Origin: Hippopus hippopus | Lineage: Eukaryota; Mollusca; Bivalvia; Cardiida; Cardiidae | DNA length: 64,000 bases | Direction: 5' to 3' | Assembly: GCA_946811185.2 (NCBI GenBank) | Contig: OX328096.1 | Coordinates: 65,494,845 to 65,558,844 of the forward strand | Shown: positions 26,565 to 31,945 of the stretch, piece after piece | Layout of the letters: every line of letters begins with the position of its first letter | How positions within the stretch are numbered: position 1 is the first letter of the stretch | Notes under the pieces: model-generated | Told to the model about the DNA's origin: nothing | The model's input: only the letters and a program-made list of their open reading frames with translations | Database searches by the model: none | Translations under genes and position numbers: made by a program

Positions 26565-29500
26565 CGTCTATTCTAGAAAATGTAAATGAGACGAATTTTT
26601 TTTTTTAAAAAGGGGGGGACACTTTTTGGACAGTTAGAAAAAATAATTATAGCTCATATAACAGATCAAAACTATACAACAATCTTAACTGTCCTGATAA
26701 CATGTAAAAAGCCAGTTTCTTGAATATCCTTTTCTAGAAATTATATTCATTTTTCAAAAATTGGTAAAGAGTAAAACCATTATAAAATTATTCTGATAAA
26801 TTCACTGAAATAACAATAGTCTAAGTCATATTTCAAATTTTAGTTTAGGTAATGAGCCATTTAGACCCACTCCCTGTGGAGGGAGGTTATTTTAATCGAC
26901 ATAAACAGCTTCTGCAATGATGCCGTTTATCCAAAACAGCAGTATTTTCTGTAAGGCAAGAGTAAATTCTATATTTTGGGATATTTCCATTGTTTTTTTA
27001 ATGTGGGCCTGTCACACATTGGGTCTAATTCATGTGGGATCTGAAAAGATTAAGAATGAATCCTGCAATCGCACATCCTAGAATAGACACAGCACAAAAA
27101 TAAACTGCAAAGCAACTTTACCTCCTCTGGCCCTGGGTAAATGCTCTACATAAATAAGAGAAGACAAAAAAGTCATTTTTTCGAAACTTCTGAGTTCTTT
27201 ACCAAATGACAAAATTTTAGACCAGACCAAATTGAAAGCATTTGCAGACAACAAAATGACTGTAGCTCAAATGCTAAAATAAAACAATTTGTTCTTGAAA
27301 GTATAGAAAAAAAACAGTGGAAAAAGAGAGGAAAGTTTCTCCTTTTTTGACACTATTTCAAAAGGCTCTTTTCTCAGGTTTGTTAAAACTGGATATTGTT
27401 TGGTAAAGAGTCAAGTAACTTTCCATAAGAAAGCGAAGTACAGCTTGCTTTTATTACATGTTGTATCACAACAGTGCTGTACAATATGAAACAACAAAAA
27501 TATTTCTAAACAAGTTTCAAATAAAATGGTCACATATAAAATAAACTTTTACATGTATCTGGTAGACAAATTTATGATAGATACTAAAAGTGAAAAGTGA
27601 AAATAATTCAATACACAACATACAATACACAATATTTCTAAAATCCTGATCTAGAAAAAGACAACAAATCTTCCTGAAAAATTATGTACTGGCAAAAAGA
27701 TAAACATCATGATTTATATAACAACTTTTATTCTTGACTATGGATAGCGAAATCTCTTGCATTCCAGTCTAATATATATAAACCCTATATGTAGTTCAAT
27801 ATCTGGTTTTCCCATGACATGGACTGCCACACCTGCGTAGTCTACCTAGACAGAAACCACTTGAAATCATTGTGGGAAAAGGAGAGAATGTTGGTAATCA
27901 GAATTTTCTCCCTATGTTTTTTGTTTAATCAAAGACAAGTTCCATTGTTTGAGCCAATTGTAAACTTAGAGCCATCTTTGATTTTTCCTCTGTAAATGCT
28001 TTAAATGTAGACAAGTCTAAAATCTTTTTGCATGGTAAAACTTTTTATCTAAACCTGCAATTAATTTGCTCAGTAAGTCCTTTTTACATAGCTTGTGTTT
28101 GACTGAAACCTCTGTCACCCCTATATTCTGTACTGCCGTAACTCAGGTTTTACAGAGCTTCAGATTGTTTTCACTGCCTGTGGGCCACATGACCCATCTA
28201 GCAGGAATTTGAGGGGGCATTTTTCAAAACCATGGGTCAAACTTAAACTATAACATTTACAAAACGAATTTCGGTTTCTACAGATACAGAAAATTCTTAT
28301 TGGAAAACATTCTGGGAAACGAGAAATTGCCCAAATTAAGCAATTTCTTCTCTCACAACATTTCTAACAGTGTAGGTCATAATACAAATTTACCCTGCAA
28401 GAACACTTTGGCCATTTAAATTTTAGTGGAAATTGTAGATCTTTATGGCACTGTTTGCCAAACAGGGCTGTTGAAAGCCCGAGTAATATGCCGTGACGAG
28501 ACGACAGTCACAGTAAGTGTCGTCTGCTAAGGCTACAAAATATTGATTTGAATTGTATTTGAAAAAGTTTTCCCTCAATGTTATTATTCGCAAACGATCA
28601 TTATTTCAAAATATTTTTCATTTTTTACCAGTAGTATCTCCAACTGATTTCTGTTAGACTAGATGAGAGCTTTTAAAAAAAAGTTTGATGTTTGTTTGTC
28701 TCGAGTCCGACATTCTGATAACCAGATATTGTAAACTTAAACTAAGACTGGGTATCGGGCTCTATCGGTTTTATTTAAAGAAAAATGGGTACCAATCACA
28801 TCTGTCTATTGAGAACGCGATAAACTTTTTATATCGGAGGGGTTAATGTTGTAACAGCGTGTAAACAAAATCAAACGACCGCAGGTAGAGGTGTGATAAT
28901 AACCTGTTGATAACCCTAAATAAGCATGTCTGGAATATGTTTGAAAATGCCCGCGCCTCTATGGCGCACGACTTACTAAATAGGTGCGTCATCTTTTGAA
29001 ATCATGTGGATTTGGCGCGGGCGCACCGTTAATCTGAAGCTCTGGGTTTTATAAAATCTATACCTTTATATTTTCCGCAAGGAGAGTAACTTTTCCTGAT
29101 CAAATGGCATGGTTTAGATACAGAAGATTAAGCTGAAATTTAACTTGCTGGAAATTAGTCAAATACATTATACCTGATTATTTGCCATACCCAAAGACAG
29201 TCCTATTCAGGTTGTCTCCTAGCATGGTACTGTATCTATCGAGTCTCCAGGCACGGTACCGAAGCCCTAGCCTCTGAGGCTAGAGGTACTGTACCGTAGC
29301 AGGAGACACTACCTTTTTAAAAAAAATGTATATTCTTTCAAGATGTGACACATTTGGAAAAAGGGTGTTAGTTGCTGTAATGAATGGATTAAACAATTGA
29401 CAGAGATACCTATTGCAAAGTGACAAACTGTCATTAAAACGCCAGTTTTGCACTTTTTACTGGAACGGGAGATCACTCCTTCATAACCGCATAGCGGCCA

Positions 29501-30000
29501 TTTGAAACGATGTCAGTATTTTAATTTTTCACTCCAGATGGGTCATAAGAGTGGCTGCTGCAGGGGCTAGTGGAGAAACAATCACAACAATAACATCAGA
29601 GCTAGTCCCCGAATCGGGGGTAAAATTTGTAAACCTTTTTGGGACATGGCTTTAGATACTTGCAGCTAATCAAAGCCAGGTATTGGGTGTGAAAATCGCC
29701 ATGGTGCATTAATACCCAATTTATCACCTTGTTACTGTACCTAAATTTCAACCGGTTAATTTACCTAACTTGTTTGATACCGAAATATCTGTATTTCCCC
29801 CCCCCCCCATTATGACATGATTCTTTACCCCACCCGTCCATATGGACGATAAAGAAACGTGTAGAGCGTCATTTAATCGTCTCCATAGAATTACGTTTGC
29901 ACTGATATAACTATAAAACCTACAGCAACAAACGAGACATCAAGACTGCGTTAAGGACCGCATAAATACTTACATCTTCCACAAATTGGTCACTCCACAT
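709..30000 (-). CDS. EIF3L: Eukaryotic translation initiation factor 3 subunit L, N-terminal 202 residues (8 exons; 3' part off the left edge)
   Basis: Subunit of the cytoplasmic eIF3 complex, which recruits the 43S pre-initiation complex to mRNA. Coding exons on the minus strand, 5' to 3': 29974-30000, 9851-9908, 8179-8332, 6334-6413, 5737-5798, 4132-4201, 3100-3173 and 709-789. All have GT donors and AG acceptors and their phases join without a frame break, giving 606 bp. Diagnostic stretches are HTGDPRQDMEFERQY (27-41), VFLNLYKELYYRHIYARVQ (109-127), GPSLEQMFESYYNYCNLFNY (129-148), LPNQWLWDIIDEFIYQFQSF and EEIDILRNNPK, all typical of eIF3l. The animal protein is about 540-565 residues, so the remainder, with the PCI domain, lies left of base 1. 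Exon 1 is the only uncertain exon. The introns are full of HP230, HEL and other repeats. Confidence 0.93.
885..1390. repeat. Cluster of partial HP230 copies
   Basis: A 5'-truncated B copy (885-1044) with its hairpin extended by a duplicated CTCCTTTTC segment, then decayed A fragments (1044-1275, 1290-1390). Ends at the TTAA of the next full copy. Confidence 0.8.
1391..1620 (-). mobile_element. HP230 MITE, full copy (orientation B)
   Basis: 230 bp from TTAA to TTAA. Ends TTAACCCTTTACCA and TGGTAAAGGGTTAA are inverted repeats. Centre is a palindrome around GCTGGTTACCAGC, with arms reading AAAAGGAGAAAAT / ATTTTCTCCTTTT. TTAA ends starting CCC fit the piggyBac superfamily. No coding capacity. 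Family definition for later entries. Confidence 0.9.
1617..1742 (-). repeat. HP230 fragment sharing TTAA with the previous copy
   Basis: Partial copy with hairpin arm GATACCAGCATTTTTTCC and decayed right end GGAAAAGGGCTAA. It begins at the same TTAA that ends 1391-1620. Confidence 0.65.
1806..3058. mobile_element. hAT-like non-autonomous element with 8-bp target duplication
   Basis: Ends ACTGCAGGGC and CCCCTGCACT are imperfect inverted repeats, with related subterminal GGCC..AAATTGGGAA blocks on both sides. Flanks GCATCACC (1798-1805) and GTATCACC (3059-3066) agree at 7 of 8 bases, as an old 8-bp hAT duplication would. An internal CpG-richer stretch at 2419-2560 is unrecognised. No transposase seen. 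Confidence 0.55.
3100..3173 (-). CDS. EIF3L: EIF3L coding exon 7
   Basis: Encodes ADEPVSLQLPNQWLWDIIDE through FIYQ (residues 152-175), the eIF3l signature LPNQWLWDIIDEFIYQ. Acceptor TTTTTATAG, donor CAG|GTATCT. The end of a hAT-like repeat lies about 32 bp away on the donor side. Confidence 0.95.
3634..3702. repeat. T3 hairpin (decayed)
   Basis: AGATGTAAGATCAGCTGCAT ... AGTCTCATCTTGATCTGCAT: inverted halves of the T3 family (TAGATCAAGATCAGACTGCA and its complement). Confidence 0.5.
3725..4062 (-). mobile_element. HP230 with an internally duplicated left half
   Basis: Two successive B-type left halves (TGGTCCAAAT..AAAGCATTTGCAGATGA) each reach GCTGGTTACCAGCAT; the second continues to a decayed GTGGTAAAGAGTAAA end. 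It looks like a slip at the hairpin that copied the left half twice. Confidence 0.7.
4132..4201 (-). CDS. EIF3L: EIF3L coding exon 6
   Basis: Encodes SGPSLEQMFESYYNYCNLFN through YIL (residues 128-150) and the first base of Asn151. Matches the GGPSLEQRFESYYNYCNLFNYIL block of vertebrate eIF3l. Donor A|GTGAGT, acceptor TATTTCAG. Confidence 0.94.
4319..4562. mobile_element. T2 MITE (about 245 bp)
   Basis: Inverted ends GCTGTGCTCTGACAAAAAGG and CCCCCTTTTCACAGAGCATA, with inner marks ATCATGAGGTACACTGGTCC and GCGCAGACTGACATGGGTCA. Family members at 9372, 19488, 57998 and 61130. Lies in EIF3L intron 6, near exon 6. Confidence 0.7.
4570..4997 (+). mobile_element. Two adjacent HP230 copies, orientation A
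   Basis: 4570-4778 (decayed ends) followed by 4776-4997 with CACAATCC, hairpin GGAGAAAATGCTGGTGACC and end GTGGTAAGGGTTAA. Confidence 0.75.
5048..5237 (-). repeat. HP230 copy, decayed, orientation B
   Basis: Starts near TTAACAAATTTTTAGACATG and ends GTGTTGTAAAAGGTTAA. The hairpin is reduced to GCTGGATACTAGCATTT. Confidence 0.7.
5436..5570. repeat. HP230 internal fragment
   Basis: Hairpin GAGAAAATTCTGGTAACCAG with both outer arms of the same (AAGAAG / CTTCTT) type and end GTGTGGTAAAGGGT. Confidence 0.65.
5737..5798 (-). CDS. EIF3L: EIF3L coding exon 5
   Basis: Encodes PVFLNLYKELYYRHIYARVQ (residues 108-127), among the most conserved segments of eIF3l (KELYYRHIYA). Acceptor TCTACACAG follows a T-rich tract; donor CAG|GTTTGT in phase 0. 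Confidence 0.94.
6090..6287 (-). repeat. HP230 fragment next to EIF3L exon 4
   Basis: Decayed copy with CTGGTCACCAGCATTTTCTC and end TATGTGGTAGAGGATTAA, about 47 bp from exon 4. Confidence 0.65.
6334..6413 (-). CDS. EIF3L: EIF3L coding exon 4
   Basis: Encodes FSKLTERFFKNNPWPDADVV and on to QN (residues 81-106). Aligns with the KLTERFFKNTPWPEAEAIAP region of vertebrate eIF3l. Starts one base into a codon (Gly80) and ends one base into Asp107. Donor G|GTAAGT, acceptor TTACAG. Confidence 0.93.
6540..6597. repeat. T3 hairpin
   Basis: GTGCAGATCAAAGATCAGAC followed by its inverted partner AGTCTGATCTTGTTTGACAC. Confidence 0.6.
6787..7017 (-). mobile_element. HP230 full copy (B)
   Basis: TTAACTCTTTACCA to GATATAGGGTTAA, 231 bp, hairpin intact over AAAAGGAGAAAATGCTGGTT. 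Confidence 0.85.
7099..7316 (-). mobile_element. HP230 copy (B)
   Basis: Near-full copy with ACAAAATTTTAGATT at left, hairpin TACTGGTTACCAG, and right end TTTGGTAAAGGGTAAA. Confidence 0.75.
7317..7945. repeat. Two HP230 A copies and one B copy, decayed
   Basis: A (7317-7500), B (7503-7729, ACAAAACTTTAGGCTGGTCC) and A (7729-7945). The two A copies share an unusual AGTGGAAAAAGGAAAAAAAA arm and a GAATGAATGAGTG motif, so they are a recent duplicate pair or a subfamily. Confidence 0.7.
7946..8155 (-). mobile_element. HP230 copy (B) abutting EIF3L exon 3
   Basis: TTAACCCTTTATCA to TGTGGTAAAGGGTTA. The right arm of the hairpin is partly lost (TTGTTACCACTACG). Ends 23 bp from the exon 3 donor side. 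Confidence 0.8.
8179..8332 (-). CDS. EIF3L: EIF3L coding exon 3
   Basis: Encodes residues 30-79, DPRQDMEFERQYHQ through GIQDAYEN, with split glycines at both ends (GG|GTATGG donor, TTTTAG|GT acceptor). It holds the conserved VPDVIKNFLQYF helix of eIF3l. HP230 repeats lie on both sides; the nearest ends at 8155, only 23 bp from the donor side. Confidence 0.92.
8389..8612 (-). mobile_element. HP230 copy (B) close to EIF3L exon 3
   Basis: CTCTACCAAATGGCAAAATT to TGTGGTAAAAGGTAAA; hairpin GGAGATAATGCAGGTTACCA with compensating GATAAT/ATTATC changes in both arms. Lies about 55 bp from the acceptor side of exon 3. Confidence 0.8.
8836..9062 (-). mobile_element. HP230 copy (B)
   Basis: Left end decayed (ACCCTTCCCCACACGACC), hairpin GAATATGCTGGTAAACAGCA, right end TGTGTAAACGGTTAA. 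Confidence 0.75.
9085..9170. repeat. T3 hairpin
   Basis: CAGTGTAGATCAAAATTAAA ... TGCAGTCTGATCTTTGATCT with ACTG ends: inverted halves of about 28 bp. Confidence 0.7.
9372..9633. mobile_element. T2 MITE, full copy
   Basis: GAGCCATGATCTGGTAAAAG and its inverted partner CTTTTACCAGAGCATGGCT bound about 262 bp with the same inner marks (ATCATGTGGTACACTG). Confidence 0.8.
9851..9908 (-). CDS. EIF3L: EIF3L coding exon 2
   Basis: Encodes FASPYAYVPPPPTGYEKHT (residues 10-28) plus the first base of Gly29. The donor is G|GTACTT and the acceptor TTTTGTAG follows a pyrimidine tract. A second possible acceptor eight bases further in (GCCAG|CCCC) would shorten the exon and change its phase. The reading to HTGDP is fixed by exon 3. 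The PYAY segment resembles the DPYAYPSDYDMHTGDP region of vertebrate eIF3l. Confidence 0.85.
10225..10374. repeat. 150 bp near-perfect foldback palindrome with nested hairpins
   Basis: Left arm begins AAATAATCTTCTTTCTATCG and the right arm ends with its complement. A short loop (ACCTGGA) sits at the centre. Each arm itself contains an inverted repeat, GTGGTTTAT...ATAAACCAC, so a cruciform would carry side hairpins. Arms differ at only a few bases, which suggests a recent origin or conversion. An HP230 copy begins 23 bp to the right. Confidence 0.85.
10397..10625 (+). mobile_element. HP230 copy (A)
   Basis: TTAACCTTTTACCATGCAAT to TTATGGAGTTAA; the hairpin is partly decayed (GCTAGTAACCAGCAC). 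Confidence 0.8.
10685..10930. repeat. Two partial HP230 copies
   Basis: Right half of a B copy (to AAGTGGTAAAGGGTTAA, 10785), then a decayed A copy with GCTGGTAACAGGCATTTTCT. Confidence 0.65.
11366..12633 (-). mobile_element. HEL element with about 165 bp tandem core
   Basis: Left end ACAAGAGGGCCAAGATGGCC (hairpin GGGCCAAGATGGCCC) and right end GGCCTTTGGCCATTGGAGCTAAAA match, in reverse, the ends of 51811-53267. The inside is four to five units of about 165 bp (TATAAGCCCATGTAAAACTT, GACCCCAGGGCTATAATTTG, TAGCCCTAGGCCTTATGG). The hairpin-TCTTGTT terminus suggests a Helitron/Helentron-type non-autonomous element; no protein coded. Confidence 0.75.
12690..12880 (+). repeat. HP230 copy (A), decayed
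   Basis: AAAACATTGTAGGAATAGGA with a weakened hairpin (ATAGTTAACACCATTTTC), then TCATCATTTGAGC and an ACCATTTGGCACAGTGG end. Confidence 0.65.
12881..13254. other. No recognised feature
   Basis: AT-rich intronic sequence with ACCAGAGTTACAG repeats at 12898-12930; no exon or repeat match noticed. Confidence 0.4.
13255..13817. mobile_element. TIR element with CAGGGTTCATTCTAGA ends (563 bp)
   Basis: CAGGGTTCATTCTAGA at the left is mirrored by TCTAGAATGAACCCTG at the right, a 16-bp perfect inverted repeat. Flanks TGTTTT (13249-13254) and TGTATT (13818-13823) look like a 6-bp target duplication. No ORF of note inside. A shorter relative lies at 22236-22570. Confidence 0.8.
13824..14433. other. 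No recognised feature
   Basis: About 600 bp with somewhat higher GC at 13890-14150 and no exon signature or repeat match that I can support. Confidence 0.4.
14434..15250 (-). mobile_element. HEL element, about 145 bp core family
   Basis: Starts AACAAGAGGGCCATGACTGC and ends TATGAGCTAAAA. The interior has about five decayed units (CATTCTGACCAA.CTTTATGAG; AAAATGTGGCCTCTAGAG.GTAC), the reverse of the 55896-57530 core. Confidence 0.75.
15347..15572 (+). mobile_element. HP230 full copy (A)
   Basis: TTAACACTTTACCACACAAT to GTTGCTAAAGAGTTAA; hairpin GGAGAAAATGCTGAATACCA. Confidence 0.85.
16139..17709 (+). mobile_element. HP230 copy (A) split by a HEL insertion
   Basis: TTAACTATTCATCACATAAT to GGGAAAAAGAAAAC (16139-16218) and AAGCTGGTAACAAGCACTTT to GGCAATGAGTTAA (17561-17709) are the two parts of one copy. 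The break falls in the hairpin arm. Confidence 0.85.
16219..17560 (-). mobile_element. HEL element with about 166 bp core, nested in HP230
   Basis: AACAAGAGGGCCAAGATGAC at left; TGAGCATGTTGTGCTCAGGT plus GAGCTAAA at right, an inverted hairpin identical in type to other HEL 5' ends. Five units with GGAACATTTCTGTGAAATTA at 16600, 16765, 16931, 17100 and about 17266. Confidence 0.85.
17802..18031 (-). mobile_element. HP230 full copy (B), 230 bp
   Basis: TTAACTCTTTACCA to TGGTAAAGGGTTAA with an intact hairpin (AAAAAGAGAAAATGCTGGTT). Confidence 0.9.
18097..18332 (-). mobile_element. HP230 full copy (B)
   Basis: TTAACCCTTTACCG to GTTCGGTAAAGGAGTTCAAC. The right hairpin arm has a small insertion (AAAACATGTATTTTC). 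Confidence 0.85.
18446..18741 (+). repeat. K-family repeat
   Basis: About 295 bp with TGCAGTGGCTTTTAGTGAAAA, TGGTTACCTGCCCCAGTTGT, CCCTTTTGATAGTCAGTAAC, GCCAGGGCTATGACAATACC and end CAGCCAAGCTAAAAAA. Confidence 0.75.
18953..19030 (-). repeat. HP230 left-end fragment
   Basis: CTCTTTACCACAATTTTAGA to AATATTGCTGAAAAA; cut off at the start of the next K repeat. Confidence 0.6.
19051..19347 (+). repeat. K-family repeat
   Basis: Starts AACACCTCCTGTGGGTGC (hairpin end) and ends AACCACAAAGCTAAAAA; same inner marks as 18446-18741. Confidence 0.75.
19488..19741. mobile_element. T2 MITE, reverse orientation
   Basis: ATGAGTCATGCTCTGTTAAA at left, CCAGAGCATGACTCA at right; inner GGACCATTCTACCTCCAGGT is the reverse of the other copies. 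Confidence 0.8.
20117..20333 (+). mobile_element. HP230 copy (A)
   Basis: AACCCTTTCCCATACAATCA to GTGGTCAAGGGTAAAA; intact hairpin centre. Confidence 0.8.
20521..20742 (-). mobile_element. HP230 full copy (B)
   Basis: TTAACTCTTTAGCA to TTCGGTAAAAGGTTAA; the hairpin loop is widened (GTTGGTTTGTATCAGC). Confidence 0.8.
20754..21795. mobile_element. TIR element with TA target, pogo/Tc1-like
   Basis: Ends CACTAAAACTCCTCTATTAA and GGAGAGGTTTTACTG are imperfect inverted repeats of a CAGTAAAACCTCTC type, flanked by TA on both sides. GTGGTC..ATTTCCG motifs recur near both ends. 1042 bp, no transposase ORF; a deletion derivative. Confidence 0.7.
21950..22210 (+). repeat. tRNA-headed SINE (S1 family) with upstream repeat
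   Basis: A box TGGCTCAGTGTTTAAGG and B box GAGTTCGAATCCC at 22080-22155, followed by TTTGTATTTCAGCTATGCAT, shared with 30740-30860 and 31795-31940. The upstream CATAGCTTCTTCCC... block is shared with 30950-31050. Confidence 0.7.
22236..22570. mobile_element. TIR element with CAGGGTTCA ends (335 bp) and 6-bp duplication
   Basis: CAGGGTTCACTCCAGA and CTCTGGAATGAACCCTG are inverted ends, flanked exactly by ATACAG on both sides (22230-22235, 22571-22576). The interior carries an imperfect palindrome (22340-22500) related to 54026-54235. Confidence 0.85.
22880..24813 (-). mobile_element. HEL-type element with nine 158 bp units
   Basis: Starts AACAAGATGTCTGTTTGTAA (hairpin CTGTTTGTAAAACAG) and ends CCCCCACTTCGCTGAAGGGG GGCATAATTA. 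GTGACCTTGACCTTTGA recurs at 23324, 23482, 23640, 23798, 23956, 24110, 24268, 24426 and 24584: spacing 158 except one of 154. A CCGACCGAC-type simple run sits at 24717-24765. Confidence 0.85.
24814..25500. other. No recognised feature
   Basis: AT-rich intronic DNA with an inverted pair CTCAGCTTTGATTTTGGATA / AACCAAAGCTGAGGATA at 25076-25110; otherwise nothing noted. Confidence 0.4.
25500..25690 (-). repeat. HP230 copy, heavily decayed (B)
   Basis: AAAGAAAATGCTGGTTTCCA with CTCTCTTCCTCAAGG and end GGATAAAGGTTTAA. Confidence 0.55.
25704..25932 (-). mobile_element. HP230 full copy (B), near consensus
   Basis: TTAACCCTTTACCA to GTAATGGGTTAA, hairpin perfect over both 33-base arms. Shares its last TTAA with the next copy. 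Confidence 0.92.
25929..26152 (+). mobile_element. HP230 full copy (A) sharing TTAA with its neighbour
   Basis: TTAACCCTTTACCA to TTTGGTAAAGCGTTGAA; hairpin centre changed to GGTAAGTAGC. Head-to-head with 25704-25932. Confidence 0.88.
26534..26562. repeat. (CA)n microsatellite
   Basis: About 14 uninterrupted CA units. Confidence 0.95.
26580..27190. other. No recognised feature
   Basis: AT-rich; a short palindrome GACCCACTCCCTGTGGAGGGAGG at 26866. No exon or repeat match seen. Confidence 0.4.
27192..27413 (-). mobile_element. HP230 copy (B), hairpin decayed
   Basis: TTCTTTACCAAATGACAAAA to TTTGGTAAAGAGTCAA; centre reduced to GAGAGGAAAGTTTCTCC. Confidence 0.75.
27840..28045 (+). repeat. HP230 copy (A), decayed
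   Basis: ATCATTGTGGGAAAAGGAGA, GTTGGTAATCAGAATTTTCT, then ACAAGTCTAAAATCTTTTTG; ends lost. Confidence 0.65.
28050..29393. other. No gene seen; short imperfect inverted repeat at 29198-29315
   Basis: The inverted repeat pairs TCTCCTAGCATGGTACTGTA / GGTACTGTACCGTAGCAGGA around CTAGCCTCTGAGGCTAG. The rest shows no exon with splice sites or recognised repeat. Confidence 0.45.
29394..29495 (+). repeat. 102 bp direct repeat, copy 1
   Basis: CAATTGACAGAGATACCTAT to CATAACCGCATAGC; only a few differences from 30418-30519. Confidence 0.9.
29974..30000 (-). CDS. EIF3L: EIF3L coding exon 1 (proposed), nine residues MWSDQFVED
   Basis: An ATG at 29998-30000 (minus strand, A at -3) opens MWSDQFVED and runs in phase 0 into a strong donor, GAT|GTAAGT. 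Exon 2 begins in phase 0 with FASPYAYVPPPP, so the join gives an acidic, aromatic N terminus like that of other eIF3l proteins, which start with a short D/E/Y-rich segment before the conserved TGDP. The fit of phase and length supports it, but nine residues cannot prove homology and the intron would be about 20 kb. Another start nearer exon 2 is possible. Confidence 0.55.
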
Positions 30001-30306
30001 GTTGCTCCACTATCACTGTACCGCTGCACTTCAGTGTCTTCCAAACGCTTGTGGTATGTAAGAAGGCTATGTGCACGTGCAGCAATCTTTGTGAGGGAGG
30101 AGGTGGGGGGCGCTTTCAGCCAGGTTTCCATAGTTGACTTTGTACTCATATTTACAGATTTTTATTATCTCACCAAACATCAAAAATGATTGATCAATTA
30201 ATAAAGGCGCTTTCTCAGAAACCTCTGGTGAAGTAGACAATAGCCTCATACGGTATTTTGACATTTACGACAGAATTTCACATAAGTTTGTGTGGTCAAT
30301 CACACC

Positions 30307-30340
30307 AGGGATCTTATATACATGTGTATATAAGATCCCT
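30307..30340. repeat. 34 bp perfect palindrome
   Basis: AGGGATCTTATATACA, TG, then the exact complement in reverse. Lies 300 bp upstream of the proposed EIF3L start. Confidence 0.9.
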
Positions 30341-30417
30341 GATCACACAGGTCGTGGCACAAATTATGTAAGACTGGATACAAATAAGTGTGATAGCATC
30401 ATGATTGTTCTTATAAA

Positions 30418-30519
30418 CAATAGACAGAGATACCTATAGCAAAGCGACAAACTGTCATTAAAACGCCAGTTTTGCACTTTTTACTGGAACGGGAGATCAC
30501 TCCTTCATAACCGCATAGC
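30418..30519 (+). repeat. 102 bp direct repeat, copy 2
   Basis: CAATAGACAGAGATACCTAT to CATAACCGCATAGC. The pair flanks the proposed EIF3L first exon and promoter. Confidence 0.9.
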
Positions 30520-30699
30520 ATCCTCCCTTATTAAGTCAGTAGGCTACCTAGCAACTTAACTAACGTTAACTTACGTTGATCTAACCAGTGGTACGCCTTT
30601 GACTTCTTGAGGTCCACCTGTTTTCTTTAATGCTATTGTTGTTTGTTTTTTGGGTGTAGAATAGCGGGTAAATAACTGCATTAAGGCAAATTCTCTAAA

Positions 30700-30862
30700 A
30701 GTTAGCATAGTAGTTAGTGTATTGGTCTTTTGAGCCTCAGAAAAAATGAGGACATTTGCCAGATGATCTTTGCTGCAGGGGTTCGAATCCCGGCCGGGGA
30801 ATTTGTATTTGAGCTATGCATTTGTTGCTAACTTTAATGTTCGTAAGATGGGGGCTCGTCTT
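30700..30862 (+). repeat. tRNA-headed SINE, S1 family
   Basis: TAGCATAGTAGTTAGTGTAT as A box and GGGTTCGAATCCCGGCC as B box, then TTTGTATTTGAGCTATGCAT and GTTCGTAAGATGG as in the other S1 copies. Confidence 0.75.
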
Positions 30863-31278
30863 GGATTGGCCATTTAGCCATTTGTTGTCTAAATAATAGA
30901 CTTACTGCCTGATAAGGCTTTTTGTCAACAAAAAATGATGACCTTTTAAAGTAGGGGTGTGTTACGTGAGATCACTCAGGACTTCTTTATCGCATAGCTT
31001 CTTACCGTATTTAATCAATACCTAGCAACTGCGTTACAGAGAAAAATCTCTTAACCCAGTAGTCTCAATAATGAGACGCTCCGGTGATTTTTTTCATATT
31101 TGGACATTTATTGTGCACCGTACCGTCTCAAGTCCATCGTAAATTTTCCGGTAGCAAAGATAGAGCGCTATACTGACTTTCTGTTTCGTCGATTTAATCT
31201 GTATTGTAGCGAAATGCAGCTTAACTTTTAGTAACAAACATAACCAAGGACAAATTATTAACTTTTCATTACCTAAGA

Positions 31279-31433
31279 GCACAGAAATTTGACATTCTAT
31301 AAACAAAATATATGATTAAATATGAAAAAAATACTCCCCTATATATAAAGAAGAACTGCTTCTTTACACATACGGGAGTATTTTTTTCATATTTGATAAT
31401 ATATTTTGATAATAGAATGTCAAATTCCTGTGC
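31279..31433. repeat. 155 bp foldback palindrome
   Basis: GCACAGAAATTTGACATTCT at left, AGAATGTCAAATTCCTGTGC at right; the inner arms AAATATGAAAAAAATACTCC / GGGAGTATTTTTTTCATATT close on AGAAGAACTGCTTCTTT. Confidence 0.85.
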
Positions 31434-31493
31434 TTAAGAGCATGTAGAAGTCGTTTATAACACGTAAATCTCGGGGAAAAACATAACGAGACT

Positions 31494-31640
31494 TATCATG
31501 AGTGGCGGCCATTTTGTGTGTTTTCGGGAACGTAAATTACTCGAGTAACAGATAAAATGAACTGTTATTTTCTTAAGTTCAGTGTTTAAATTGAAAATAT
31601 TTGTATTTCAAACGAAGGATTATTGAATACGCAAGCAACA
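31494..31640 (+). promoter_or_regulatory. Possible promoter and non-coding first exon upstream of ZDHHC6
   Basis: Contains GGCGGCCATTTTG, a YY1-like promoter-proximal motif, in a local GC-richer patch. About 125 bp downstream a good donor, CAACAG|GTATGT, follows. It could be a 5' non-coding exon of ZDHHC6, whose coding exon begins 2.9 kb downstream, or of another transcript. Suggestive only. Confidence 0.25.
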
Positions 31641-31794
31641 GGTATGTTTCAATCCTAGTTTTGTGCTCTATTTGTGAAATTATGAGAGTTCAAACTTGCG
31701 TACAAAATATGTGCGGAGATTTTAACTGTTTTTGTCTTGATCGTCTCTGTACCCAGAGGCGACCAGTCAAAAAGTAACATCGCTTTTGGGGACA

Positions 31795-31945
31795 GTTATC
31801 TGCACTATTAACCCAGTGGTTCGAGTATTTGTCTGTTGGGCGTCAAAAAATGAGGATCTTTGCCGCACGGTTTCGAATCCCAGCTGGGCGGTTTTGTATT
31901 TGAGCTTTGCATTTGTTGCGATCTTTCATGTTCGTAAGATAACTG
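31795..31945 (+). repeat. tRNA-headed SINE, S1 family
   Basis: TTAACCCAGTGGTTCGAGTA, TTTCGAATCCCAGCTGGGC, then TTTGTATTTGAGCTTTGCAT and TTCATGTTCGTAAGATAA. Confidence 0.72.
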
